Shown: positions 1 through 7,893, counted from the stretch's first letter. The stretch: DNA of 22,816 nt from Chrysochromulina parva (GCA_002887195.1 PJAB01000636.1:1-22816); one strand, 5' to 3'. A program made the numbers and translations. The notes: a model not told the origin generated them from the letters alone.

Positions 1-1
1 G

Positions 2-457
2 AAGGCTTCTGCTGCTGCTGAGGCACTTGCTGATGAGTTGGTGGCTGAGAAAGCCGAGACGGCTGCGGCGGGGGCAGCGGATTTGGCCAGCAAGCTCAAA
101 GCTGCCAAGCTCGAGCTCAGTCTTGCAGATAATGCGGAGGAGCGGCGGACGCTGAAAAACAAGGTTGCGGAGCTGGAAGCAGTGGCCGATGAGTCGGTGG
201 CTAAGAAAGCCGAGACTTCTGCGGCGGGGGCGGATTTGGCCATCAAGCTCAAAGCTGCCAAGCTCGAGCTCAGCCTTGCAGATAATGCGGAGGAGCGGCG
301 GCCGCTGAAAAACAAGGTGGCGGAGCTGGAGGCAGCGCTAGCCATTGTGACAACCGCCTCCATGGCCGCCGCGCCACAGTCGCCGCCGCTCCCGCCTTCG
401 CCAGTCCCAAGCAACCGCTGGCGAAAGGCGGCGTCTGGCGCAACAAGGAGAAGCTGA
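2..457 (+). CDS. Coiled-coil repeat protein, 3' end (5' truncated by window)
   Basis: The reading frame is open from base 2, so only the C-terminal ~151 residues are present. The start lies outside the window; the TTG at 38 is an ordinary internal codon. The visible part is rich in Ala, Glu, Lys and Leu with heptad-like spacing (KLKAAKLELSLADNAEERR), as in a long alpha-helical coiled coil. It holds two near-identical ~52-residue units and traces of a third at the left edge. The helix then gives way to a short Pro/Ser tail (SPPLPPSPVPS) and a basic C-terminus before the TGA at 455. No catalytic motif is visible. It could be a structural or cytoskeletal repeat protein; function is unknown. Confidence 0.6.
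   Translation, partial: KASAAAEALADELVAEKAETAAAGAADLASKLKAAKLELSLADNAEERRTLKNKVAELEAVADESVAKKAETSAAGADLAIKLKAAKLELSLADNAEERRPLKNKVAELEAALAIVTTASMAAAPQSPPLPPSPVPSNRWRKAASGATRRS
35..343 (+). repeat. Tandem 156/153-bp coding repeat
   Basis: Two head-to-tail copies lie at 35-190 (156 bp) and 191-343 (153 bp). They share long identical blocks, including the stretch encoding AAKLELSLADNAEERR. The second copy lacks one Ala codon, so the frame is kept. The few differences are partly synonymous, which suggests a recent in-frame duplication or concerted evolution of the coiled-coil array. Confidence 0.8.
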
Positions 458-576
458 ATGGCCGTTCCACGCTCCACGTTCGCCTCGTGCTCGTACCAAC
501 ACCTAAGAATAGAATTAACCGCCAATTCACACCATAAGCTCCGGTATTCACAACACGACTTCGGGCCTGAGCGAGG

Positions 577-1647
577 ATGCAGAGCGAGGCCTTTCTCCGC
601 GACGTTCACGAAACGCTGCTGCGCTTCTGCGGTTGCGCAACAGCGTCCACCGATAGACGCCCTCCAGTCGCCTACAGTCGCCCGAAAAAAGCAGGTTGCC
701 CGACGCGTGGCGTCATGTACTACTACTGCGGCACCTCGAAGACGCCAATGGAAGATAACATCTTGTTGGCGCCGTTTGATGACCCCTCAAACCTTGCGAA
801 GAATGTGGAGACAGGAGTGGTCAAAGGCGTGGCTGTTACTGTGCATGATGGGCGTGTGGACAATGAGCTCATGGGTCGCGGCACCCAGCCTATGCGCGTG
901 CTTGACACGAGAGGTCTGCTACTGCAGCAGCATGTCTCTAAAGTGAGCGACTTCTGGGACGAGGCTCAGGTCTTGTCCCTTCACTACCCTGAGATGCAAC
1001 GTCTTTCCCAGGAGCTCACCAAGTGCGACCGCACGGCGGTGGCCGCGCATGCACTTCGAGGCAACAAGACCGAAATGGGACGTCCTGCGGCCTATTTTGT
1101 GCATAACGATTTCAGCGACCGCCTCAAGGCTCTCTACGGAGACCTGATTGCCTCAGGTGACAGGAATATCATCACCGACGCCGTGTCCGCAGGGGGTCTT
1201 GGAGTCACCTCCGAGCAGTTCAAGGCAGGCAGGCTCGTGGTGTTAAATTACTGGAGGCCCATGCAAAAGGAACCAATCCAGCGCAACCCGCTCGCAGTCA
1301 TCGATTCTACTACCATGCAACGAAGTGAAGTCGTGCAGTTCCCCCACTACATGCGGCAGGCCTATGGCAGCTTTGTCAAATTCTTCCGCATCCCGACGAA
1401 CCCACACGTGAATGTGGGCATCAGGCCGAGCGACGAGCACCGGTGGTACTACTTTCCGGGGATGACACGTGATGAAGTCCTCGCGTTCAAGAATTACGAT
1501 TCCTCCGCGCCGCAGCCAGGCAACGGGATCGGCATGCACACGTCCTTCGATGACCCGAACACTCCGGCCTCCGCTCCCTCGCCGCGCGAGTCCATCGAAA
1601 TTCGCGTCCTCTGCTTCTGGTTTGGAGCGGGCGACGGGGGCCGTTGA
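577..1647 (+). CDS. CmcJ/GA4-desaturase-like Fe(II)/2-oxoglutarate dioxygenase
   Basis: Encodes 356 residues. The core matches the CmcJ/AsaB/gibberellin-4-desaturase-like family of non-haem iron oxygenases, known mainly from fungi and bacteria, which hydroxylate or desaturate small molecules. Visible family landmarks, in order: the HND triad portion (H176, D178), RLVVLNYWRPM (219-229), PLAVID (238-243), WYYFPGMTRDEVLAFKNYDS (290-309), the distal His in GMHTSF (H321), and PRESIEIR with the likely co-substrate Arg (336-343). All putative iron ligands are present, so the enzyme should be active. Two starts are possible: ATG 577, or ATG 715, which removes 46 poorly conserved residues and begins just before the conserved MYYY segment. 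The usual family length (~280-310) favours 715 or a targeting extension. Substrate is unknown. The gene is convergent with the FAD monooxygenase. Confidence 0.8.
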   Translation: MQSEAFLRDVHETLLRFCGCATASTDRRPPVAYSRPKKAGCPTRGVMYYYCGTSKTPMEDNILLAPFDDPSNLAKNVETGVVKGVAVTVHDGRVDNELMGRGTQPMRVLDTRGLLLQQHVSKVSDFWDEAQVLSLHYPEMQRLSQELTKCDRTAVAAHALRGNKTEMGRPAAYFVHNDFSDRLKALYGDLIASGDRNIITDAVSAGGLGVTSEQFKAGRLVVLNYWRPMQKEPIQRNPLAVIDSTTMQRSEVVQFPHYMRQAYGSFVKFFRIPTNPHVNVGIRPSDEHRWYYFPGMTRDEVLAFKNYDSSAPQPGNGIGMHTSFDDPNTPASAPSPRESIEIRVLCFWFGAGDGGR

Positions 1648-2034
1648 GACCGGACCCTGGGTCCCTGAGCGTCCTGAGACTCGCGTAGCGGAGGCGCGGA
1701 GTGCGGAGGCAGCGCAGCACGGAGAGAGGGGTTGGGGCCGGGTCAGGGTATTGTAGGGTTCCGCTACACCGTCAGTGGGGGCCCGAACGCGAGACGGCTG
1801 CGCTTCTTCGGTCGGTCAGGGTTTCGTCGTGCGCGTGGTCCCGCGATCGGGCTCCAACCCACCAACCATGCCACCAACCGACCCAACCGTGGGTCCGGGG
1901 TGCGTCATGGGGTGCGTGGGACCGTCCACGTGCGACGTGGACGCGCGAAAACGATTAACGCGGCTTGAGCTCCACACCGCACCGCACCCGTAACTTGTAA
2001 AGACACGCGATGCTCAGCTACGGCGTATCACCTA
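1648..2034. other. Intergenic region between convergent genes; hairpins
   Basis: This 387-bp GC-rich stretch lies between two convergent stop codons. No coding signal is supportable. It holds a GGACCC-t-GGGTCC palindrome just after the dioxygenase stop (1652-1664) and a perfect 8-bp stem with 3-nt loop at 1924-1942. A TGTAA motif lies at 1996-2000, too far downstream to call a poly(A) signal with confidence. Confidence 0.5.
1924..1942. repeat. Perfect hairpin containing CACGTG
   Basis: GTCCACGT and ACGTGGAC pair exactly around a GCG loop. The left arm contains the E-box/G-box core CACGTG (1927-1932). It lies in the convergent 3' intergenic region, so a role in 3' processing or termination is as plausible as protein binding; neither is shown. 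Confidence 0.5.
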
Positions 2035-3387
2035 TCATCTTGGCGGCGGCAGATCCGGCGCCGTGGCGAGCGGCCAGGCTGCACGCGTGCTCGCGGGCAC
2101 GTCGCCGAGCGAGAACTCGAGTGCGGCGTCGAAGACGAGGCCGTTGAGGGGCTGGGGCACGAAGCGCATCGCGTTGCGGACGGCCTCGGCCGGCGGCGAC
2201 GTGGGCCGCGCGAGCGCCGCCGTAAAGGCCGTCGCGAGGCGGCACTGACGCACGCGCACCTCATGAGACCCCTGGTAGCTTGCAAACGCACGCTGCCACG
2301 CGCCGTCGTTCAAGGGCGGCTTGCCGGCGCGGCCGTCGGCGCCGGCGCCGAGCGCGGCGCAGAGGGCCTCGCCGAGCAGGTACGCGCCCTCGATGCTCGC
2401 TGCCGCGCCCTGTGCCAGGTTGATCGGCAGCGCGTGTGCTGCATCACCCACGAGCACACAACGACCCGTCCACCAGCGGCCGCCCGCTGGTAAGGGTGGC
2501 GCCATCAGAACACGCTCCGCACGGAACGCGTCCATCGAGTGTGCGGGAGCGGCGGCCTGCTCTTGCGCCATGGACGCCTCGGCGGCGGCGCACGCAGCTG
2601 CTTGCAGCACCGTCGGGATCGGATCGTGCCAGCCCTCGTACGCCGCGCGCAGTGAGGCCATGCCGCGAGCGTCGGCGCGCTCATCGACGCTTCCGACGGC
2701 GAGAGGTCGCGTCGCAAACCAGAAGCCGCCCCCGCCGGCGAGCGGCACGACGGCGAAGCGGCGGCCGGCCGAGAGAGTCTCGAAGGCGAGCGACGGCGTT
2801 GCCGACGCCCGCTGTGGGAAGATGCTCTTGAGCGCGCCGGGCGATGAAGGCAGCAACAAGCCACCATGCGACACGAAGCCCGTGTCAATGGCCGCGGCGC
2901 TGTCGCCTCCGAACGCGAGGCGACGAATGGCCGAGTTGGCGCCGTCGGCACCGACGACGATTTCGCCCTCAACGGTGACCCCGGTTGCCAACTTCAGCGT
3001 CACGCCCTCCGCCGACTGGTGCAACTCGACCACCTCACCACTCTCACTCTCCAGTGGAAGGCCGTCCACCAGGGCTCGCAATAGCGCCGACTCGCGCAGA
3101 GCGACGACGCGCGAGTTATTGGCGTGTGTGTCCGTGCTGCGAGAGAGCCAGCGGCCATCCACCGACCTGTAGGCCGCCGCCGGGATGCGCAACTCTGTGT
3201 CCAGTGTGCTTCCGAGGCCGAGCTTCCGCAGGGCAACCTGAGCGCGGCCCCAGATGCCGAGGCCGCGATCGACGCGCCGCGTCCTCGAGGCCTCGAGGAC
3301 GCGAGTTGGCACGCCACGCAGCGCGAGCGACCGGGCTAACGTCAGGCCTGCGACGCCGCCGCCGACTATGATCACTGAGCGCTCCAT
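2035..3387 (-). CDS. FAD-dependent monooxygenase (PHBH/zeaxanthin epoxidase-like fold)
   Basis: Encodes 450 residues from ATG at 3387 to TGA at 2037. It is a single-component group A flavoprotein monooxygenase: such enzymes use NAD(P)H and O2 to hydroxylate or epoxidise aromatic or polyene substrates. The N-terminal Rossmann dinucleotide motif GGGVAGL (9-15) is followed by a strand ending in Glu32, which binds the FAD ribose. The ADGANSAIRR segment (147-156) is the DG motif. VLVGDAAHALPINLAQGA (311-328) is the GD motif, closely resembling the family GDAAHPxxPxxGQG pattern. The C-terminus is Ala/Pro-rich with no clear membrane anchor, and I see no strong transit peptide because the fold starts at residue 4. 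The substrate cannot be deduced. It is transcribed divergently from the HDAC-like gene. Confidence 0.85.
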   Translation of the reverse strand: MERSVIIVGGGVAGLTLARSLALRGVPTRVLEASRTRRVDRGLGIWGRAQVALRKLGLGSTLDTELRIPAAAYRSVDGRWLSRSTDTHANNSRVVALRESALLRALVDGLPLESESGEVVELHQSAEGVTLKLATGVTVEGEIVVGADGANSAIRRLAFGGDSAAAIDTGFVSHGGLLLPSSPGALKSIFPQRASATPSLAFETLSAGRRFAVVPLAGGGGFWFATRPLAVGSVDERADARGMASLRAAYEGWHDPIPTVLQAAACAAAEASMAQEQAAAPAHSMDAFRAERVLMAPPLPAGGRWWTGRCVLVGDAAHALPINLAQGAAASIEGAYLLGEALCAALGAGADGRAGKPPLNDGAWQRAFASYQGSHEVRVRQCRLATAFTAALARPTSPPAEAVRNAMRFVPQPLNGLVFDAALEFSLGDVPASTRAAWPLATAPDLPPPR

Positions 3388-3609
3388 GGACTACCAGAGG
3401 GCGCATAATTTTCCGAGGGGCGCGATCACATTTCACATTTCGGCGGCGGCTACTACGGCGACGGCATCCTTACTCGTGTAGGCGCACGAGATCCGGGGAC
3501 TTTCTGCCAATGTTGAATTTTCTGAAACGTGCGACTGATTCCACACAAGGCCCTTTACCTCAATTCCACAGCGGTGTCCCGAATCGCTGCCTGATATCGC
3601 CCATCGGCA
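3388..3609. promoter_or_regulatory. Divergent promoter region between FAD monooxygenase and HDAC-like gene
   Basis: Only 222 bp separate the two ATG codons on opposite strands, so both 5' UTRs and promoters must lie here unless they overlap the genes. The stretch is less GC-rich than the flanking coding DNA (for example around 3505-3570) and has a short direct repeat (CACATTT twice near 3428-3440). No convincing TATA box was seen. Confidence 0.45.
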
Positions 3610-5255
3610 ATGGCGCGGTCAGTGAGCCTCTTCCACGACGAGAGGATCTCCGTGCACGCCTCCATCGAGGGCAGCCTGCTCAAACCGCACATATTGAAGT
3701 GCGTGCGCCGCGCGCGCGCGCTGCGAGTGCCAGTGGGAGAGCGCTCAGCGCGTTCCCAGGCACCCACAGATTCTCAGAGGCCCTCCCGCTGACGCACGCG
3801 CGCCGATCGTACGCTCGCAGGCTCACCTACGAGCTCATCAAGGCGTACGGCCTGCTGAATCACGTCAGCCTACGCCTGACACCAACGCAGTGGCAGCCGG
3901 CGTCTGTGGCCGAGGTGACGCGCTTCCACACTGATGCTTACGTGCACTTCCTAGAGCAGCTTGAGAGCAACGCCGCCGAGGTGCGCGACGAGGCGGGCAA
4001 CTACGTGCTCAACCCGAGCGTCGTCTTTACCGAGACGGCGTGGCTATACTCGCAGGCCTACACGGGCGGCTCGCTGGCTGCGGCGCGCATGCTGCGGAGC
4101 AGCGAGACCGACATCGCCATCTGCTGGATGGGCGGGCAGACGCACGCGCGGCGCGACTGTGCGTCGGGCTTCTCGTTCGTGAACGACGTGGTGCTCGCGA
4201 TCCTGGCGCTGCTACAGCCGTCCGTCGAGGAGCCGAACGAGGAGCGTCGCGTGCTCTTCCTCAACCTGGACGCCTGGCATTGCTCGGGCGTCGAGGAGGC
4301 CTTCTACACCACAGACCGCGTGCTGTGCCTCTCGCTGCACCACCGCGCCGACGGGGTGTACCCGGGCTCGGGCGGGAGCGCCGACTGTGGCGAGGAGCGC
4401 GGCAAGCACCACACGATCAACCTGCCCGTCTCCGACGGCCTCACCGACGAGAACCTCGATGCGCTACTGCTGCCTGTGCTTGCGGCGGCGGCGGGGCGAT
4501 TCTGCCCGCACGTGATTGTGTGCTGCGCGGGCGCGGGCTTGATCGCGGGCGACCGGCTCGGATGCCTGAACGTGTCGCTCGACGGCCACAGCAGAGTCCT
4601 CAAGGCCCTCATGTCTCTTGAGCTCCCTCTGCTCGTTCTGGGCGGCTGCGGCTTCACGCAGCTCAATGCGGCCAAGGTCTGGTGCCATGCCACCGCGACG
4701 CTCTGCGGCGTCGAGCTACCGATGGCGCTGCCCGAGCACAGTTACATGGACTACTACTTGCATGAGCCTACGCTCTCCGTGCCGACCTGCACCCTCGACA
4801 ACCGCAACAGCGCCCTCGCCCTCGAGGCACTGAAGGAGACAGCCTTATACTCTGTGGAGCAGATGCCTCAGCGTGTGAAGCCGCAGCTCAAGCCCAAGCG
4901 AGCGGCGGCGCCACCGGCGGACGCGCCGCCGCCGCTTGCTCGCACGTCGACGTCTGTCATCGGCGGCGCCTCCGCCTGCATCGGCCTCGCCGCGACCGGC
5001 GCGCCGCCAACAGACGTCGAGATGCGATCTGCGCGTACTCGATGTGAGTCAACAGCGGACGCGTCGGCGGCGGCGAGCGGCATGGAGCCCGCAGCGGTGC
5101 CTCCGGCTAGCGCCGACGAAGGGGGGGGGGCGCCTGCGCCCGTGCCCGCGGGCGAGAACGGTGCCGTGGTGGGCATGGACGTGGACGGCGGCGAGGGCGA
5201 TGCAGGTCGCGAGCGGATAGACGACGACATGGTCGCCGAGGAGCACCGGCGGTGA
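3610..5255 (+). CDS. Class I HDAC-fold protein, probably catalytically inactive (two exons)
   Basis: My model joins exon 1 (3610-3698) to exon 2 (3821-5255), giving 507 residues. Exon 1 supplies VSLFHDERIS and LLKPHILK, which match the HDAC N-terminus (HPMKPHR region). The join reads KPHILKLTYELIKAYGL, colinear with class I HDACs. Scaffold motifs follow: ASGFSFVNDVVLAIL (144-158), GVEEAFYTTDRV (186-197), GDRLGC (273-278) and LVLGG (301-305). Against human HDAC1 the active site is degraded: H140 is Thr137, D174 is Asn178, zinc ligand H178 is Trp182, zinc ligand D264 is Gly269 and Tyr303 is Phe308. Only H141 (His138) and zinc ligand D176 (Asp180) remain. Residues ~385-507 form a low-complexity tail with a G10 tract and acidic C-terminus. 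A single frame from ATG 3510 also exists but loses the HDAC N-terminus. Likely nuclear; a scaffold or acetyl-lysine-binding role is inference. Confidence 0.85.
3699..3820 (+). other. Predicted spliceosomal intron in HDAC-like gene
   Basis: A 122-bp GT-AG intron is inferred. The donor is GTGCGTG at 3699, a consensus-like branch motif CTGAC lies at 3789-3793 with its A 28 nt from the 3' end, and the acceptor CTCGCAG ends at 3820. Splicing is phase 2 (AA + G gives Lys30) and restores the class I HDAC N-terminus from a different frame. The intron is also open in the exon 2 frame, so a naive single-exon call would miss it. Confidence 0.8.
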
Positions 5256-5312
5256 GCGCCGTAACGGGCGGATGAGCACCGGCACCAGCGAGCACCGGCA
5301 GCGAGCACCGGC
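5241..5312 (+). repeat. Interspersed decamer GAGCACCGGC, four copies
   Basis: Exact copies begin at 5241, 5274, 5290 and 5303. The first overlaps the last codons of the HDAC-like gene; the others are in its 3' flank. The irregular spacing suggests slippage-derived repetition rather than a regulatory array. Confidence 0.7.
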
Positions 5313-5819
5313 AGTGGCCTCTGGCAGGTAGCATCGGCAGGTCGGTGAGAGCTGCACGGCCACCTGCTGGAGCAGCTGCAGGTGCACGCGGTCGAGAAGC
5401 CGGCAACGGCAGGTCGACGCCCTCTCGTGCGCGGGGCGCCCGCGGCGGCGGCCGGGCATCCCCCATTCACACAGGCCTGGAAGCGGCGGCGCTCGCGGCA
5501 GCGGCAGCGCTCAGGCCGATTTTGCTCAGTTCGTATTGGCGCGCGTGCGACGGTCACGCCGGCGCGCTACGCCGGGGCACTCGAGAGAAGAGGCGGCCAC
5601 AAACACGGTGTGGAGCCTCGTGTCGGCAGGCCGCGGTGGCTGCATGGCGTCTTGACGTGTGCCTCCTCTGTCCACTGTGTCGCGCTCTCGTGTTCATCCA
5701 CTTCTGGCTTCGCCCCCCCGGCGCTTTGACTTTCCTCCTGACGATTCACGATAGCGAGAAGCCTCGCCCCAAAAAGCATAATTCCTTTACCGCCCTATCC
5801 CCTAACAGACGCCACTCAC

Positions 5820-5910
5820 GTCAAGGGTGCGCCGCGTCCAGGACCAGCGCCCACCCCAGGGCATCATCTGGGGCTGCGGGGGGTTCCGCAGATGATCAGT
5901 TGCCCTTGAC
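5820..5910. repeat. Nested inverted repeat abutting the pentamer array
   Basis: The outer arms are GTCAAGGG (5820-5827) and CCCTTGAC (5903-5910). The inner arms are ATCATCTG (5863-5870) and CAGATGAT (5889-5896). The outer right arm ends in the first TTGAC unit of the array that follows. It could be a degenerate foldback element or a long imperfect hairpin. No target-site duplication was identified. Confidence 0.55.
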
Positions 5911-5965
5911 TTGACTTGACTTGACTTGACTTGACTTGACTTGTCTTGACTTGACTTGACTTGAT
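5906..5965 (+). repeat. (TTGAC)12 pentanucleotide microsatellite
   Basis: Twelve consecutive 5-bp units span 60 bp. Ten are exact TTGAC, one is TTGTC (5941-5945) and the last is TTGAT (5961-5965). The array ends 68 bp before the Myb ATG, so it lies in the 5' UTR or core promoter. TTGAC is the core of the plant W-box, but no WRKY involvement can be claimed here. Confidence 0.95.
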
Positions 5966-6033
5966 TGACAGGTTGTAGTGCCCTTCACAGCCAATGTTTA
6001 GAATTCGACACCTTCACACCGCACGAAGAGAAA

Positions 6034-7893
6034 ATGGCTGAACGACCCAAAAGGCAGGCCTCACAGGAGTTGGAGCGCTCCGATAGTCAACACGAAGTGC
6101 TCGAGGCTGATTCCAACGCGCCCGCAAAGCCACGCCGACCATCACGAATAAGGACGATTTCGAACAAGATGTTCAGACTCTTTCGCCGGAGCTCCAAAGA
6201 TCTTGGTGGGACGAGCTCCGAAGGGGCGGCAACGCCTCCGGCTCTGGCCGTATCCAGCTCCACATCCATGAAAGATGCCGAGCCGGATGCTGATCAAGAA
6301 CCCGATGCAGTGGCGATGCACTCGCACCCATCGTCTCCGGGCCACGAAGGGATCACAGATGAGCGCTCCGAGTTCGCAGAGCTCTCGCGCCTGACGGAGG
6401 TCTCTGTTGAAGAGTCTACGAGTGAGCCGCTCTCGCTGCACGGCAGGTCGCTCCACCAGCGGCAAGGGGACGCGAGCTTCTGCACATCCGCTGCCGGCCC
6501 TGCCGTGCCGCTGTCGGTTGCGTGCCCGCCGATGCTAAAAGGGAGGGCGTCAAGCAAGTTGTCAGTCAGCAGTCTCGTGAACATGCTGAGCGGCTCCATG
6601 TCGAGCCTCTTCACGCCGCGTTCGCCTCGCGGAGGGCAGAGCGGTGCCAGCGCGGGCGGCATTGAGGGCGGCGGTGGTGAGGGTGGCAGCGAGGTTGGTG
6701 CAGGGGAGGGCGGCGGTAAGGGTGGCGGCGAGGGTGGTGGATGGGAGGGCGGGGATGGCAATGGCGATGGTGCGAGTGGCGGTGGCAAGGTAGACAGTGA
6801 GAGTGGCGGTGGCGGTGGCGGTGGCGGTGGCGGTGGCGTCATCCATGGCGTCGGCGTCGGCGAGGGTGGCTCAGCGGCCGACATGCCCTTAGTGGCGGAG
6901 GACGAGGGCGCATTCCTGGGCGCTAAGCGGCCGAGGACCCCTCCGTGGGAGTACTCCTGCGAGATTGAGGAGATGGTGGAGATTGCGGACCAGTATGGGA
7001 GCGACGCCCCTCTTGAGCACATGATCGACCTTCACCAGCTCGAGATGATCGTGCGCGAGCAGGCAGCCGCAGCCGGCGATCTCGAGGAGGAGATGGTTTC
7101 GCCTGGGCAGGTTGCTCTGCGGGAGCTCGCCGAGATGCTCGACCAGGCAGATTTGCATCGCATCGGTGCCACGTTTGGTATGATCGCCTCGCCATTCTCC
7201 TTGCCGCCGCCGCCAATGGCCGGCGGCGAGGGGCTGCCCAGCGCGTTGCGCACCTCAGAAGACCAAGGACACCTACACGCCTCACACCTACAAGCCATGC
7301 CTGTGCACCTGCCCGGCGGCAGTATCGGCAGTTGCAGCACCGCCAGCAGCAGCGGCAACAGCGGCGGCAACAGCAGTGGCCGCGTCGGCGGCGGAGGCGG
7401 CGGCGGAGGCGCGGGCGCGACCGACGGTCGTGTGCGAAACACAATGGGCCGCAAGGAATGGTCGGCCGAGGAAGACCAAGCAATCATGGAGGGTGTCGCT
7501 CTACACGGCCAAAAGTGGCGCGTGATCGCGCAGCTATTCCCCGGGCGCACCGACGATGCCGTGCGTAACCGTTGGAAGCGACTCTCTGCGGAGATGGCAG
7601 AGGGGCTCACCGAGGGACTTATCGAGGGTCTCGACGGCTCAGCGGCGGTGGAACCCAGGGCTGCGGCCGGGGCAGCGGCCAAGGGGGAGGCGAAGCAGGC
7701 GGCGAACAAGGAACGGCTCGCGTGGAGCAGAGCGGAGGACGCCAAGATTGTCGAGTGCGTACAATCCTTTGGCCTCAAATGGAGTCGCATCGCCGAGCAG
7801 CTCCCCGGCCGCACCGTCCACGCGATCCGCAACCGCTTCCATCGACTGCAGACGCTCCAGGCGGAGCAGGCGGCGTTGGCGGCCGCCTCATAG
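6034..7893 (+). CDS. Myb-like DNA-binding protein with two SANT/Myb repeats
   Basis: Encodes 619 residues from ATG 6034, which sits in a strong context (A at -3, G at +4). An upstream TTG-initiated extension (5965) is unlikely because it falls in the repeat. The N-terminus is Ser-rich with basic clusters (AKPRRPSRIR, 31-40; MFRLFRRSSK, 46-55) that could act as nuclear localisation signals. Residues ~203-273 are Gly-rich low complexity (GGGEGG type). Two Myb repeats lie at the C-terminus. Repeat 1 has Trp476, Trp495 and Trp514; repeat 2 has Trp564, Trp583 and Phe602, each spaced by 18 residues. Both carry the recognition-helix pattern GRT-x3-(A/I)-RNR. The linker between repeats is ~43 residues, far longer than in plant R2R3 proteins. 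Probably a nuclear transcription factor; targets are unknown. Confidence 0.85.
   Translation: MAERPKRQASQELERSDSQHEVLEADSNAPAKPRRPSRIRTISNKMFRLFRRSSKDLGGTSSEGAATPPALAVSSSTSMKDAEPDADQEPDAVAMHSHPSSPGHEGITDERSEFAELSRLTEVSVEESTSEPLSLHGRSLHQRQGDASFCTSAAGPAVPLSVACPPMLKGRASSKLSVSSLVNMLSGSMSSLFTPRSPRGGQSGASAGGIEGGGGEGGSEVGAGEGGGKGGGEGGGWEGGDGNGDGASGGGKVDSESGGGGGGGGGGGVIHGVGVGEGGSAADMPLVAEDEGAFLGAKRPRTPPWEYSCEIEEMVEIADQYGSDAPLEHMIDLHQLEMIVREQAAAAGDLEEEMVSPGQVALRELAEMLDQADLHRIGATFGMIASPFSLPPPPMAGGEGLPSALRTSEDQGHLHASHLQAMPVHLPGGSIGSCSTASSSGNSGGNSSGRVGGGGGGGGAGATDGRVRNTMGRKEWSAEEDQAIMEGVALHGQKWRVIAQLFPGRTDDAVRNRWKRLSAEMAEGLTEGLIEGLDGSAAVEPRAAAGAAAKGEAKQAANKERLAWSRAEDAKIVECVQSFGLKWSRIAEQLPGRTVHAIRNRFHRLQTLQAEQAALAAAS

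Larger units (their letters stand above)
5256..6033. other. Intergenic region between HDAC-like and Myb genes
   Basis: This 778-bp stretch carries the 3' flank of the HDAC-like gene and the 5' flank of the Myb gene. I found no protein-coding frame worth calling; long open frames at 5345-5914 are compositional. It contains the decamer repeats (5241-5312), a nested inverted repeat (5820-5910) and the TTGAC array (5906-5965). About 5740-5820 is locally lower in GC. Confidence 0.5.

Noticed and set aside
2321..3172. 283-codon plus-strand ORF opposite the FAD monooxygenase
   Set aside because: Antisense open frame due to high GC; the minus strand has all flavoprotein motifs.
3510..3609. Upstream ATG 3510 as the HDAC-like gene start
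   Set aside because: It needs intron sequence to be translated and gives a non-conserved N-terminus; the 3610 exon restores the HDAC N-terminal motif.
5120..5130. G10 homopolymer in the HDAC-like tail as a frameshift or sequencing error
   Set aside because: The frame after it remains open to an acidic tail and stop at 5255; it could still be an error site but nothing in the window demands it.
6294..7022. Long minus-strand Pro-rich ORF opposite the Myb gene
   Set aside because: Shadow of the glycine-codon tract; the plus strand carries the conserved Myb domains and a good start.
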